Source: Holacanthus passer (lineage: Eukaryota; Chordata; Actinopteri; Pomacanthidae). From it: DNA of 64,000 bases. Each line of letters starts with the position of its first letter. The first letter of the stretch is position 1. This document shows positions 22,749 to 34,849 of the stretch, one piece after another. Position numbers and translations under genes: made by a program. The notes below the pieces were generated by a model. That model had not been told where the DNA came from, ran no database searches, and saw only the letters and a list, made by a program, of their open reading frames with translations. Location of the stretch: contig JAFREQ010000017.1 of assembly GCA_025331565.1 (NCBI GenBank), positions 5,567,001-5,631,000 of the forward strand, written 5' to 3'.

Positions 22749-24594
22749 CATCAAAGGAACCATACTTATATAGAAATCAGATCATCTTGTATTTTCATGT
22801 TTGTTACAAAGACTCTGTGTCTGACTGACTTGTCCTTGACTAATGTTCAGCTCGAGTCTCTTTTTGGACAATAATAACTGTAGATAAAAATATTACCTGG
22901 AAAATAAAGCCTGAGTCCCTCTGTCAGCTCTGAGCAGTGTCTGCAGATCTTCCTCTCAGGTTTCATATAGTCCTGATAACATTCACCATTAAAGTAGGGC
23001 ATCCAATATGTGGCCTGAGAGACGAAACCCTGGGTGAATAAAGTCCACAAATCACTCGCCGCTGCTCGTTAAGCTTATTGCTCTGAATGAAAAACAACAT
23101 TTTTATTCACTCAGATCTTTTCTCATCTTCACTGGACGGATAGAGAGCGATGGTAAAGTAAAAGTATCCCCAGTTTCAACCTAATTATTTATATCTCTGT
23201 CTTTTGACCTGTGTCTCCAGGGCAGATTTTTTAAAGTTGAAAAGACAAGTCCGTCCACCTCATCAGCGACGCCACAGATACTTTTAGAAAAGATAAATGA
23301 ATAAACTTTCCTCCCGTAAGGTAAAATAACATTGTCAGACAGGAGCCCCGCAGCCCGAGTACAGTCTGTCTGAACTGCAGACACTCGTGTTTAATTTTCC
23401 CAGCGTCCCCCGGGAACACACTCTGATCCAATCAAGTCCGAGTGCAAAAGAATGATGATGGGTTTCATGGCTGCGGGTTTTTCAAGAGCTCCTACATTTC
23501 AGAAGTCAGAGAGACCCAGAAGAGTCGCTGAAGGAGGTTTGATAAGTGCAGCTCACAGGAAGCGTCTGTTCGACTGCTGACTTACTGGAATCCAGCGTTT
23601 TATTTAAGGATCATTGCAGAGAGTTGCTGAGACTTCAGCAGCGAAACGAGACTGAAAACAAGCCTTGATATTTGGGCACCATTTGAAAAGCAACACAGAT
23701 CAGGAAGTGGTGGAACTGGTCGGTCTGGTTTCTGGACTCTGGAGCTGGTTGGGCTGAATCCGACAGAACAGACTCGACCTGAACTCGTCACCGTCCTCGT
23801 GATAATGATCTGTGAGCATTTTGACCTGACCTGAAGAAACAGGAGAGACCTGACAAACCTTTCACAGCAGCAGTGGAACTTCACACAGGAAAAAATAATG
23901 GATCAAAACTTCTACAGAAACTTCTCAAACCACAATAGTCCCACATTTCTCTCCCTGCGATGCATCAAACCAGCCACACACACGCTTCTCTGTTTGTCCA
24001 ATCACAAACCTGATAACATCCGATCCCAGTGTTCCCGGACTACACTTCAATCACACTCTCACCCAGCTGAAGCTGTGATCTGATAACAGCTCAAACCAGG
24101 ATGTTTCCTGAAACCAAGCCAAGTCAACAGCCACATGTTAGAAAGTCTTCGTGGCAGCCGTGTGATACAGACATTAAAGGCTGAGAGAGGAAAGCGAGCG
24201 CATCGTCACGAGCTTCAGGTTCAAAGTTCTGACTCAGTCTTGATGTTGGACTCTTCCTCGGCTGGTTTGTGTTTTTGTGAGTCAGAGACTTGAACAGGAC
24301 GTTGTTTTAAATGTTGCTTCGACGACCTCTCTGTCCTGATTCACTGTGACTGGAGGAATAAGTCGTTTTCAGAAAGTCTGAACACTTTAATCATCAGAGT
24401 AAATTGAGTTTTTTTTTGTTTTGCTTTTGCCCTAAAATGAAATCTGAAATAATAATAAGAATAAAAAATAAATAACCCAGTTTTAAAACTTAATGTTATG
24501 AAGCTGCTGCTTTCTTCTTCTCTCTGTTGTGACTGAAGCTGTGCTGCCTTCAAACGACCAATTAATGTGAAGAGAAGGTGATAACAGGGGAGAG

Positions 24595-24597
<3 letters not shown>
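22749..24597. other. Unique DNA, no gene seen
   Basis: Ordinary composition with short overlapping frames on both strands. No repeat, RNA or domain signature was recognised. Confidence 0.5.
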
Positions 24598-24648
<51 letters not shown>

Positions 24649-24723
24649 CATGTTGCAACAGTTGACCTATTCAATTTAAAGCCAAAGCAAAGGGACTCCA
24701 GATTTCCAGAGAGGACTGTCGAC

Positions 24724-24763
<40 letters not shown>
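24598..24763. repeat. Inverted dinucleotide pair (TG)24 and (CA)19
   Basis: A TG run at 24598-24645 and a CA run at 24726-24763 face each other across an 80-base spacer. The arms are complementary over about 38 bases. Confidence 0.96.
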
Positions 24764-24765
<2 letters not shown>

Positions 24766-25735
24766 GTGGCAGGTTGGCAGCAGTACACAGAGGGTAGAGG
24801 ATCAGCGTTTGATCCACACTGACCTTTAGTTTGGCTCCAAGTCGCCTCTCCTCTCCTGCTAATCCCTCCACATCCCTCCTCTCTCTCTCTGTCTCGTATC
24901 CTCCAGCTTCCTCTTTCTTCCACTGTCATTTCAACTATTTGATTTATTATTCATGTTAAGAAAACAGACACATATCAGGGTTTGATCCGCGCGTGTTCGT
25001 CCAGGATCCTCGACACTCGTAAAGTAAATCCCACGTTTGTGCAGCTTGTTCAATCTTCTGCTTCAAGCAGCAACACAAACATGAGAAAGTCTGAGTGGTG
25101 TTGGTGAGAAGAGAGAGAAGCTTCTGAGACGTCCACATCAGTAACATTAAGCAAAGTGCTCTGATATGACATGATGATCAGGTTCTTGTTGTGTTTCTTC
25201 AGTAAAGATTTCAGGAGACATTTTCAACTCATTTTCACCTGCAAACAATTTATTTCCCATCTGGCAGCGACACACGTTACATGTTGCTAAACTCGACTTT
25301 TCCTGCTGACTGACTGGAACAGACTCATCGACCAGCAGAGCCACAGACAACCCATAATGCAACTCTCTTCATCTAACAGGTCGACTTTAAAATGCAGGTC
25401 CACTCCTCGAATATAAGACAAGAGCTTCTTAACACTGGGCTAATCTGCTGATAATATTAACTGGATGAAATAGTTAAACCTGCTCTACATGTTGTTTTAA
25501 TAATGAAATGAGGAGATTGGTTTGTTTCTTCTCGTCACCGCTCTACATTTCCCTGTTTGTCAGCTGCGTGTTTCTCTGCTCCTCTCTCTCGGGGCTCGGT
25601 CTAAACCCGGGGATCAGCCGTCAGCTCTGTCTGTCACTCTGCCCCCGGCTCCATCTAATCACTGGAACTCTACTGAGTCTGTGTAGCCTGAGGCGAGACT
25701 GTGTTACACAGCTCCGCCGGCACTGGCTGAAGAGG

Positions 25736-25737
<2 letters not shown>

Positions 25738-25779
<42 letters not shown>
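25738..25779. repeat. (CA)n microsatellite
   Basis: About 21 uninterrupted CA units, next to a dispersed-repeat fragment. Confidence 0.96.
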
Positions 25780-25780
<1 letters not shown>

Positions 25781-25825
25781 CAGTGTGTATGTGTGCATGT
25801 GTGTTTTTACTACCAATAATACTAC

Positions 25826-25895
25826 TTTTATTTATGTAGCACCTTTATAAACAGAGTTTACAAAGTGCTTTGACAGACAAAGCAAAAACAAGATA
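25826..25895 (+). repeat. Fragment of a common fish interspersed repeat
   Basis: TTTATTTATGTAGCACCTTT followed by AAACAGAGTTTACAAAGTGC and TTTGACAGACAAAGCAAAA is a phrase I recognise as widely dispersed in teleost genomes. I cannot name the parent element with certainty. A similar phrase occurs near 48668. Confidence 0.55.
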
Positions 25896-26442
25896 CTCTG
25901 AAGAGAGAGGGATCTGAGGCCAAACAACAGCCAGACAGAAAGTGTTTGAGTCGATTCTGGCGACCCCTGTGGACGAAGGCGGTAGTGTTTCCACGGCCTC
26001 GTGTCATAAAGATCTTCATCTGCTGGGCTGTTTTGGAAACAAAGAAAGAGGCAACTTATTTCTAAAAATATATTTTTTTAAACAGAGCTGTTTGCAGGAA
26101 GCACAGAGATGATGTGGGCCGTCATGGAGCTCGGGGCCAGAATCACATGAGCTTTAAGTATGATCAGTAAAATGTTAAAATCACCTGTAAATGAAGGAAG
26201 CCGACGGAGAGAAGCCAGGATTGGGATGGTGGGATTTGGTCAAGTTTATAGAAAATAAGTGCACGAAGGACTTCTTTCAGGTTCGAGTGTGAAGGCGCTG
26301 GTTTAATTCCTGAGATGGTTTTTATTCGAAGGAAGCAGGACTGGACCTTTTTCGATCCGTGGTTCGAATCAAATCGTGGTCCCACATTTCTGGCAGAAGC
26401 CTTCACATTAGCAGACGAGGGACCAAGGCCACTCTCAGTAAA

Positions 26443-26445
<3 letters not shown>

Positions 26446-26486
<41 letters not shown>
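26446..26486. repeat. (TG)n microsatellite
   Basis: About 20 uninterrupted TG units. Confidence 0.97.
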
Positions 26487-26488
<2 letters not shown>

Positions 26489-27722
26489 ATGCTAACGTTA
26501 ATCTGAGCGTAGGTGAATAGATGAAGCATCTATTGATTTAGATCTTGAATCATCACAGGCTTCATGTCGTGTGCTAATAAATGCATTGGCTCTCACAGTT
26601 GCTGCGAACACTGTTCATCAGGAAGCTGTGAAAACAAAAGTTATTATTATTTATGAATAATTATATATTATTGGACCAAAGTCCTCTCGTCTGTCTCTCT
26701 GCCCAATTCAGTTTCATTCTATTCAAGCATGTTGTGGTGGTGAAAATGAAAGCGATCCAACAGAAACATCAAAGAGATTCTAAATTGTTTCTGGCCAGTT
26801 TGGAATCGGACGTGTGGGAGGAGAGTTGTGTGTTTTGTAACACACCTGAATCTGGAACTCGTGTCGTCCCTGCTGGTTCGACCGTCTGTGGGAAATATCT
26901 GTGCAGAAATTTCATAAATAGCAACAATTAGAGAGTGGAAACAGAATTTCTAAAAAAGAGAAACTCAAAGCACCAGATTGGTGAGAATGACATGAGTGTT
27001 GTTGATGGAAGCGAGTTCAGTCGTTCATTTTCACCTAATATGACATTTAATGTATAAAATTATTATGGATTATTTTCTAGTAGTTAAATTACTTCAGTAT
27101 TTAGTTTCCCTGTGTGATTCTGAGCCGGGCTGTGACAACAATCAACACGTTTAACCAAAGGGGATTGTTTTTTCTTTAATGTGATCAGAGTCTAACTTCA
27201 GTCTCTGTCCTGTCTCAGGTGGGAGACAATCAGACTCATTCACTTCAACAACGAGAACGTTCAGCCGCTAATGAGTCATTAAGCTGATGAAACTACCAGC
27301 TCAAGTTGTCATTTCGTGTCAGGATGTGTGGCTCTGAATTTTTCTGAGTCCCATACTGACAGTGCACACGTCGTCTTTAGAAACTATCTGACTGTGCAGA
27401 ATTCTCTGGGATGAGATTTACAGTCATGTAGCTTCATTTTGACTTCTGACCACAGCTCCCCTGCTGTACTTCCCAAGGACTCCAGGGGGCTTGCAGGCCC
27501 CCGTCGAACAGTCCGGCAACATGGAGAGAAGGATTAAAGACAGTGAGGGTGAAGGGAGGATGGATGGTCTGAGTGAAAAAGGAAAACAAATAGACTTGGA
27601 GAGAGGTTGACCCCACCAGCAACACCAGCTAACCCCTTTTAGCTGAGCCTCGCGGAGGCCGGAGATGCAGGCTCATACGTCTGGCCTTTGTCTCTGCCAC
27701 GCTTTCACTCCTTCCACAAGAT

Positions 27723-27723
<1 letters not shown>
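26487..27723. other. Unique DNA, no gene seen
   Basis: No recognisable element. A weak CTCF-like CTCCAGGGGGCTTG lies near 27480. Confidence 0.5.

Positions 27724-27757
<34 letters not shown>
27724..27757. repeat. (CA)n microsatellite
   Basis: Uninterrupted CA run. Confidence 0.97.
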
Positions 27758-27758
<1 letters not shown>

Positions 27759-29604
27759 TCATTCAGAAACACACAACAGACCTACACACCTCCATTAGCT
27801 CTCCGAGCCTCGGCTCTGTCAGGGTGATGGTTCCATTTCAGGCCGATCGCTGCAGATGGATGCTGAGCAGTCAGAGGCCTCGGACACTCAGTCAGTCTTT
27901 ATTTCAAAAAACACAGAGAAGATGAAACCCATTATCACCCATTTACAAACAGGTACGATCATTTGTTGTAGAAATGGACGAGTGCTGACTTTCATACGTG
28001 TTATTTTGAGAATTTGAGAGCAGCTGTCAGGTTTTCTCACATCAAGCTGAAAACAAGAATCAGTCAGTAATTTAATGACATTTATACATATATGCAGGAA
28101 CAAAGTGGGACAGGCTTTGTGCAGAGGTGGCAAAGTCAAATTAGCACAAACCCATCGACACACCAGCTCCAGCAGTGTCGTAGCTGCTGCGTTTGTGCTC
28201 GGCTTGAAAAACCAGGGACTCTTGTTTCTGCTCGTCGTACAACACGACCTCATAAAGAAAGACTTGAGACCTTAAATTAAACTGTTAACCATCACTGGAA
28301 GAGTCAACATGTTTCTCAGCAGAGACACACGGACGATCGCTGTCCTTCCTAAATCAGTGTGGAACATGACTGCTATGCTTTTAAATGCTGTGGTGACCAA
28401 GGTGAGAAAACACAGTTATGAATCAATTAAGGGCTGAAGTCTCAAGGGCAGTAAGAGCAGAGAAGAGAACAAATCGATATAAAGGAGAGATGGCGAACAC
28501 AAAGACTTTCCATCTGGCTGCCTCGCTCCGAGCCTTCAGCAGCTCCAGCCTGAGCTCGCTGCTCTCTGGATGTGGGAGAAAGAGTTCTTCACACCTATTG
28601 ATTGGTCTCTTTTCATCAACACAAGTAATATGAAATGTTGTAGAGGAGTTTTGACCATCTGAGACTCTTGCAAAGGCGGATGTGACAGAGCAGAAATTAG
28701 TCTTTGGATCCTCCGTGTTCAAATGCATCCTTCGACAGATGTGCACTGAGCAACATTAAGCCATACAGCAAACGGCTTTTGGTGGATTATCATCATTAAC
28801 CTATGTCAACCATCTTTTCAACACAGACATTCAGGTACATTTTAAAGACAGTGTATGCAGAAGACTGAAATCTGATAAACCACTGACAATGAGTTAATTG
28901 AGGTTATAAAACACAATGATATTCCTGCAGCCTCAGGCAACTCAGACAATACTGAGCACAAATAACTCTCTCCTAATATCTGACTCGGTGTATGAAAACA
29001 TGGTCATATGCTTTCTGATATCACATGTCAGGTTTCAACAGGAAGGTTTTGCTGCTGAAAGTTTCACTGCCTCTCAGGTCAGGACATGCTAAAGGTTTAC
29101 GCTGTCTCCTCCGTCCTGTAGGGGTCGCTAGTGAAGGACATGAATCCATCAAAAACATAAATAAAAACAGGTTTCAGCGTGGTCCATGTTTGACCATCAC
29201 ATCACTGAGGTGCAACACAGAAGAAGAAGAAGATAAAGACATGTCAGCAGGAGTCGGTCGATGCACAACAAGACCGTCCCACAGCCGGGAACCAGACCAG
29301 GTTTAACCACGATGCATCTTAATATACTGACAGTCAGTGTTTGGGGACACCTGAGGAAGCCACAGGGACAAAGAGAGAAAAAAGAGAGAGAGGTCAGATT
29401 AAAAGAACTTTTAATCAGCGTCGAGGGAGAGCTGTAAATAGTGAACATCTATAATCCGGGCCGGCCTGTGGCGAAGGCAGATACAGAGAGACAGAAAGTG
29501 CAAGTGAGACAGAGAGGAAGAATAACCTCTGCCTCCTCTGTCTCATCCACTTTATCCTCATACATTAATCAGGCCGGTCGGGGGGTTGAGGGTTCACTCT
29601 GAGC
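27758..29604. other. Unique DNA, no confident gene
   Basis: A frame on minus 28423-28746 contains a charged helix-like stretch, and plus 28490-28630 opens with MANTKTFHLAASLRAF. Neither has splice signals or a recognisable family, and they overlap each other, so at most one could be real. Confidence 0.45.
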
Positions 29605-29742
29605 CGGTGGGGTTAGGAAAGTGGGCTCGTGATTGGAGGGTCAGCAGTTCAAAGCTATGGCTGGGGAAATCAGCCAAAGCTGCTCTGTCTCACTAAATAG
29701 TTTTGAGGTGCCCCTGAGCAAGGTGCTTAACCCCTGTCTGCG
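29605..29742 (+). mobile_element. tRNA-derived SINE-like fragment
   Basis: An A-box-like TAGGAAAGTGGG (29614-29625) matches the Pol III consensus TRGCNNAGTNGG at 11 of 12 positions. A B-box GTTCAAAGC (29647-29655) fits GTTCRANNC, 33 bases downstream, a spacing seen in tRNA-derived SINEs. About 60 bases later comes CTGAGCAAGGTGCTTAACCC, a phrase common in fish SINE-like repeats. No 3' tail or target duplication was found, so limits are approximate. Confidence 0.6.
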
Positions 29743-31385
29743 CCGGCAGAGCCGCCCGACGACCAGCTGCAAACCAACAGGCTTCTCTTTCCGAGCCGTC
29801 CGTCAACAGCTGAAGCTGCAACTGGTCCAAGCTGCTTCACTGTGGCTCAGTTTGTTTGTGACACAGAACAGAACTTTATCAGCATCACCTGAAGTTTCCA
29901 GAGACTCTGGTCTGTTTTACCTGAATCAGCGTCGCATCAGTCACGATTCAAGCTACGCCAAGTAGAAACACATTCAGGTTCATAATGTGCTCACATGGAG
30001 CGTATTCCTAAATAAAGCTGAGTGTAATTTCACAACATGAGAACTTTCATTTTATCTTTGTACATTTTGCACAATAACAAAGTTAGAATTCTTAAGATTT
30101 GTATAATTTCATACATGAAAACATCAAACATGGAAAAATACTTTCAGCAATATTGATTCAATGTTTACATATATTTACATTCAGCAGCAGGAAAAGTATT
30201 TGTCACTGAGGTTAGTGCTGATCACTAACAGTGACCCAGAAAACATGAAACAGTCATTTTAGCTTTTTTTTTTTTGTCTTTTTTGTCGGCGATATCAGTT
30301 AACTTTTGCTGAAAGTGATGGATCAAGCAGCCGTTTGTAAAGACCAGCACTCGACATGATGGCAAACTGCCCCGAACAGGCAAATAAATAAGTCAATAAA
30401 GCCTCATAAAGAATTCAGCTCACCTCTTCATGTTATCTTCATAGAAGGAACAGTGACATTGGAACTGAGTTGAGTCATGATTTCATCAGCCTCGTTTAAA
30501 ATTCAAAAAGCTTTGGGAAATGAGAGGACGGCCGTGTTGTAAATGATTTTATTTCAGCTGCCTATGTGACAGAATCGGTTAATCTCTGTGTCCGACAGTA
30601 ACTTCACAGCTTCGGCTGCCTTTTTAGATCAGTGTGGAAAAATACTGGAACGTCGTATCTGACCCATTTGGAAAGGACGATAATAAAACAACATCCAAAG
30701 TCGAATCCTGATGAGGAGAAGCTCAAAAACAGAAAGTGAGCTCTTATAAAAGTTATTGTATGTTTACCATTTATTTTCCTTTCACAGGAGAGACGGCAGC
30801 GGAACGTGTCTCTGATTGAATCTTAAACCCAATAAGCAAACACGTCGTTCCACTAAACTAATAACTGGATGGAAGTGAACTGACTCCTCATGTGGCTGAG
30901 ATGAAAATGACTCGCGGTCTGTGTGAGTCAGGGTTCATGTTGCTGAGACTTCAGGGACACGTCAGCTGAACAGAGCGACACTCAGGTCTCGAGGACTCAT
31001 TCACGGGTTTGAGCACAGGGACACTTTGACCGAATAGCACGACGACAGAGACGCGTTTGTTGAGTGAAACGTCAGCCGATAAAAAGTCATTTCTTTTGAG
31101 ACATCCACTCTTTCACTTTTTAAGACACTTTTAAAATGTGTGTATCTGCATTGACCCAAAAGCACGGATTTATTTTTAAGTTCTATACAAACTGCAAGAG
31201 GCTGTTGTTGCTCTCGCAGCTTCCTGCTCTGACAAAATGGAAAATTTCCATCACCTCACACTCCACCACCTCATCCATTACCCACCACGCTGACCCACTC
31301 ACCTGTTAAATCCACACCTCCATCACAGACACAGTGTAAACACACACACACTCTTCCAGCCACACCTGCACCCACCCCTCCGCTC
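29743..31385. other. Unique DNA, no gene seen
   Basis: AT-leaning sequence with a poly-T at 30266-30276. Nothing gene-like was recognised. Confidence 0.5.
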
Positions 31386-31640
31386 TCCTCACCTAATGTT
31401 CTCGCCGCCCTCTCCCCCGCTGATAGCATCTCTGTCTCCTGCAGAGGAAAATGTCTCCCTCCGCTGCTTCCTTATCACAGGAACAATACGGCAGAGTGCG
31501 GCGACACGGACGCCTTATCAGCGGCGCAACACACAAAAGCCGACACAGTGCCACACGTCGGCGCACAAACTCGTAATACAGCTCATTCAGCTGCGGTGAA
31601 TCAAAGTCTCGCACAAAGCCGCCTCACGGGGACGCTCTGA
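31386..31640. other. CpG-rich unique segment, possible exon or conserved element
   Basis: CpG density is well above the flanks (GTGCGGCGACACGGACGCC, CACACGTCGGCGCAC). A pyrimidine tract and TCTCCTGCAG ending near 31446 would make a fair plus-strand acceptor, followed by a 42-codon frame from ATG (31451) ending at TAA near 31579. The product is arginine-rich and unknown to me. A conserved non-coding element is as likely. Confidence 0.22.
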
Positions 31641-32440
31641 TGATCGTATCCGACCTGAGGTTTCATTTGTGTGTCTCCCGCCTGTGGATGTGTCTGCTGC
31701 AGAATGAAGCACTTAACCCTTGGTAGTAAACTATGAAATCAACAAAACCTTCACACGACAGACGCTGAAGTCACCATTCAGTCCCGTGTAATATTTATTC
31801 AAATTGATGTGCTGAGTCGTGGCATTGGTTTTTCTCTCTCAGCGTGGTGAAGCACTCCCAGTCCCCAGAGAATGAAAGTCGTCTTTCTAAAGCCTCCAGC
31901 GTGAAGCGACGTTCAAGAGCTGTGAGGACATAAATCCATCGTACAAACTTTGCAGCGTTTACACAAACAGGAGGAAAGTAAAGACCGACCAGGCTGAAAC
32001 ACAACCACAGGAGGAGGCTGCTCTTTGGTTCCAGCAGGTGTCTCATGTGACGGGACGCCTCCAACGCAGCTCAGAGCTAAACTCAGTGTCGAAGGTCGAA
32101 TCTGGTGAATCTCTGTGTCCTGGGCAGCTTCACCTTCTGCTGGCTTTCATGTGTTGTTCTGCCGACACATAGTTGTTGTGTGTGGATTTGGAGTCGCCTC
32201 AGTTTCTCTTTGTAATATTTGCTGTTAGCGACAGTCTTACTCGTTCTGTTCTTCTCTGACTGAAAACCAGGATCTGACCGTGGAATAAATCGATCTTTGA
32301 ACTTTACCTAATTAGTTTGAATGTAAGCTTTGATTTATAAATCAAACATTCACATTGAATGCAGCCACAGCTGCTTTGTTAACTCACTTAACAGTGTGAG
32401 TCGTCGTACCTGATACCTCTGGAATCTTTCTGCAGAACAG

Positions 32441-32773
32441 GTGTGTGTGTGTGTGTGTGTGTGTGTAAATGTCCTGGGTGGAAGCTCACTAAAAGATCAG
32501 TTTCCCTGTTCTGTGAGGGGCACATGAGGTGAGTCTCGCTCTTCTCTGTGTTCCCTGATCTCTGTTTCCCCAGAGGAGGCAGTTAGAGATGAGCCGCTGA
32601 AATCCCAGGCGATACCCGTCGCTCCGAACGGCGCCGGAAACGTCAGGGAGAAGATGAGACGCTGAATCCAGCTGGAGGTGCGACGCTTAAGAAACCGTGA
32701 ACCAACGCAGACAAACACACAGCAGCAAACATTCATCCACACAATGCAAGCTCCAATCGTCTGTGGCCCATGA

Positions 32774-32813
<40 letters not shown>

Positions 32814-32972
32814 ACTCACACACACACATCCTGTGGGAGGCTGCAGTCCATTTATGAAGTAATAAAAACAAGGCTGCCCAGCGGTCAATTTATGCAGACA
32901 GCACTGTATCGACAGAAATAAACACAAACCAATGAAACTGCTGAGCACTAGCCAAACACTTCAAATATGCCT

Positions 32973-33023
<51 letters not shown>

Positions 33024-33160
33024 ACCCCAGCCTGCTGTTGCAGCAGTTTCAATGTGCAATTACCTGCTAAGATTCTTTTTTTTGGCCCACGCTGAAAAAA
33101 GCTTTCTGGTGGTGAAGTTCTCTCCAACCATGTAAAGGTGTAGCCCATCAGAACGTGCAT

Positions 33161-33212
<52 letters not shown>

Positions 33213-33232
33213 TGTGTGTGTGTGTGTGTGTG
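32441..33232. repeat. Cluster of four CA/TG microsatellites
   Basis: GT at about 32441-32465, CA with TCACAC breaks at 32774-32828, TG at 32974-33018 and TG with one TCTG break at 33163-33231. The candidate exon at 32574-32665 lies between the first two. Confidence 0.95.
32574..32665 (+). other. Possible terminal coding exon, product unknown
   Basis: A good acceptor (pyrimidine-rich CTCTGTTTCCCCAG ending at 32573) precedes a frame starting AG|GAG. It reads EAVRDEPLKSQAIPVAPNGA, then GNVREKMRR, and stops at TGA 32663-32665. The other two frames stop almost at once, and the segment is CpG-rich compared with its flanks. I do not recognise the peptide. The opposite strand is also open, so a chance frame or a conserved non-coding element is possible. 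No partner exon was identified. Confidence 0.22.
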
Positions 33233-33462
33233 GGCAGACAAAATTGATGTTTCTCGAGGGAATAGCAATTTCTCTCTTCTCTGCCGAGTTGGGAGAAGGC
33301 CAGCTGTGATTGGTTTTTCCTCCACATCCCTTCATCATAATAACAACTTGATTCTGGCGTCTCAAATACACACACACACACACTCTTCCTCCGCCCTGCG
33401 CTCTGTTACAGTTGTACAAACTCCTGTTATATCACTCTTTAAATATACACACACACACACAC

Positions 33463-33534
33463 CGGCTCACTGCTTCACTGTTTATCCTGTCGCCTCTCTC
33501 TCTCTCTCTCTTTCTGTCTCTCTCTCTCTCTCTG

Positions 33535-33567
<33 letters not shown>

Positions 33568-34260
33568 GTCTCTCTCTGTCTGTCTCTCTCTCTCTGTCTC
33601 TCTCTGTCTCTCTCTCTGTCTCTCTCTCTCTCTCTTTGTCTCTCTCTCTCTCTCTCTCTCTCCTCTCTCTCTGTCTCTCTCTCTCTCTCTCTCTTTCTTC
33701 TTCTCTTCTCTCTCCTCCCCACTTTCCACAGCTTCTTCTTCTCTGTATCTCCACTCAGCTTTAGCGTTTATTTTCCTTCTCTCATTTTCCCACCCTCAGC
33801 TCATCCTTTCATCCTTCAGTCCTTTCACCCTCACTCCTCCCTTCCTATCCTTCCTCTCCTCATTCCCTCTCCTCTCCTCTCATACTCCCTTCTCCTCGTT
33901 TCCTCTCCTCCCCTCTGACCTGAGGCCTTCCACCTCCTGCTGACTCATTAAATAAAAATGTAAGTTATTAACATATTGGTTCATATGAAACTAAAAACAT
34001 TTGTCTAATGACTCTTCGTTTCCTTTTCATCTCGTTGCTCTGCAGCTTTTCTCCACCTACATTTGAATTCACTTCCTCTTCTTTTAACCTTTGCTTTGCC
34101 TTAATCTTCTCTCCCTTTTCTCCGTTTAACCCGTCACCTTTTCTCTCCCTTGCTTTCTCTCTGTGTCGTATTTCAACATTGCTCTTTGTCCCCTTTCTTT
34201 TTTTCTTCTTTCAGCCTTTCATCTCTCCTCCCTTCTCTTTTCCTCTTCTATGCATCTCTA
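33463..34260. repeat. Pyrimidine-rich domain with long (TC)n core
   Basis: (TC)n with GTCT and TTTC interruptions at about 33490-33714 passes into some 500 bases that stay strongly C+T biased (CCTCTCCTC, TTCCTTTTC words). The false open frames are Ser-Leu on plus and Arg-Glu on minus. Confidence 0.95.
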
Positions 34261-34560
34261 CCTGCGGGCGAAGCCTCCTGCTGGATCTCAAAGCATCAAT
34301 TCATCGCGAAGTTATTTATGAAAGAGCTGATCGTGGTATTAAAGATTGATTGTACTATTAAAGTGTTGTTTACAGGCCAGACAGCCCCCGAGAGCGTTCC
34401 CCTCCGTCCAGCTATTTATTTATCCAGCAACAACAGCAGCACGTCTGAGAAGCAAATAGCTTTCATTTTTTTTTTTTTTTTTTTTGCTTTGGTCATCAGC
34501 TTCACCGATCAAAGCTGCTCAGCAGGCGGCTGCTTTTATCATGAATATGCAATAAGTAAG
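34261..34560. other. Candidate conserved non-coding segment around a poly-T
   Basis: Unique sequence on both sides of a T run (about 34468-34486) with enhancer-like words (ATTAAAGATTGATTGTAC, GTGTTGTTTACAGG, CATGAATATGCAAT, the last close to an octamer ATGCAAAT). It has no frame of interest. The call is inference. Confidence 0.25.
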
Positions 34561-34849
34561 CAATTATGGTTTTATTGTCTTGTTCAAGGACAGTCTGACA
34601 GAACACGGGATGCTCGCTTCGTGCTGATGAAGGAGACGTAGATGACAGTTACAGAGCAGAGAGGATCTGGACAGTGATGCAGGCTTTTTGCTGCTCTGCA
34701 TCATGTTCACACTTTATTTACCTTCAGAAACATGAAAGTGAGCAGGTTGGCCTCCAGGGGAAAAAACCAAACACCACAGCTCTGGTACATCTGTCCACAG
34801 CGAGAGTCCGACCTCATGCAGATATGAACACACAGGTTTACGTTTCTTT

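Noticed and set aside
26361..26370. GGTTCGAATC, a perfect Pol III B-box-like word
   Set aside because: No A-box at a suitable distance upstream and no tRNA cloverleaf can be folded around it.
28423..28746. Possible minus exon with a charged helix, and a plus frame opening MANTKTFHLAASLRAF
   Set aside because: They overlap on opposite strands, the acceptor on minus is weak, and neither product is recognisable.
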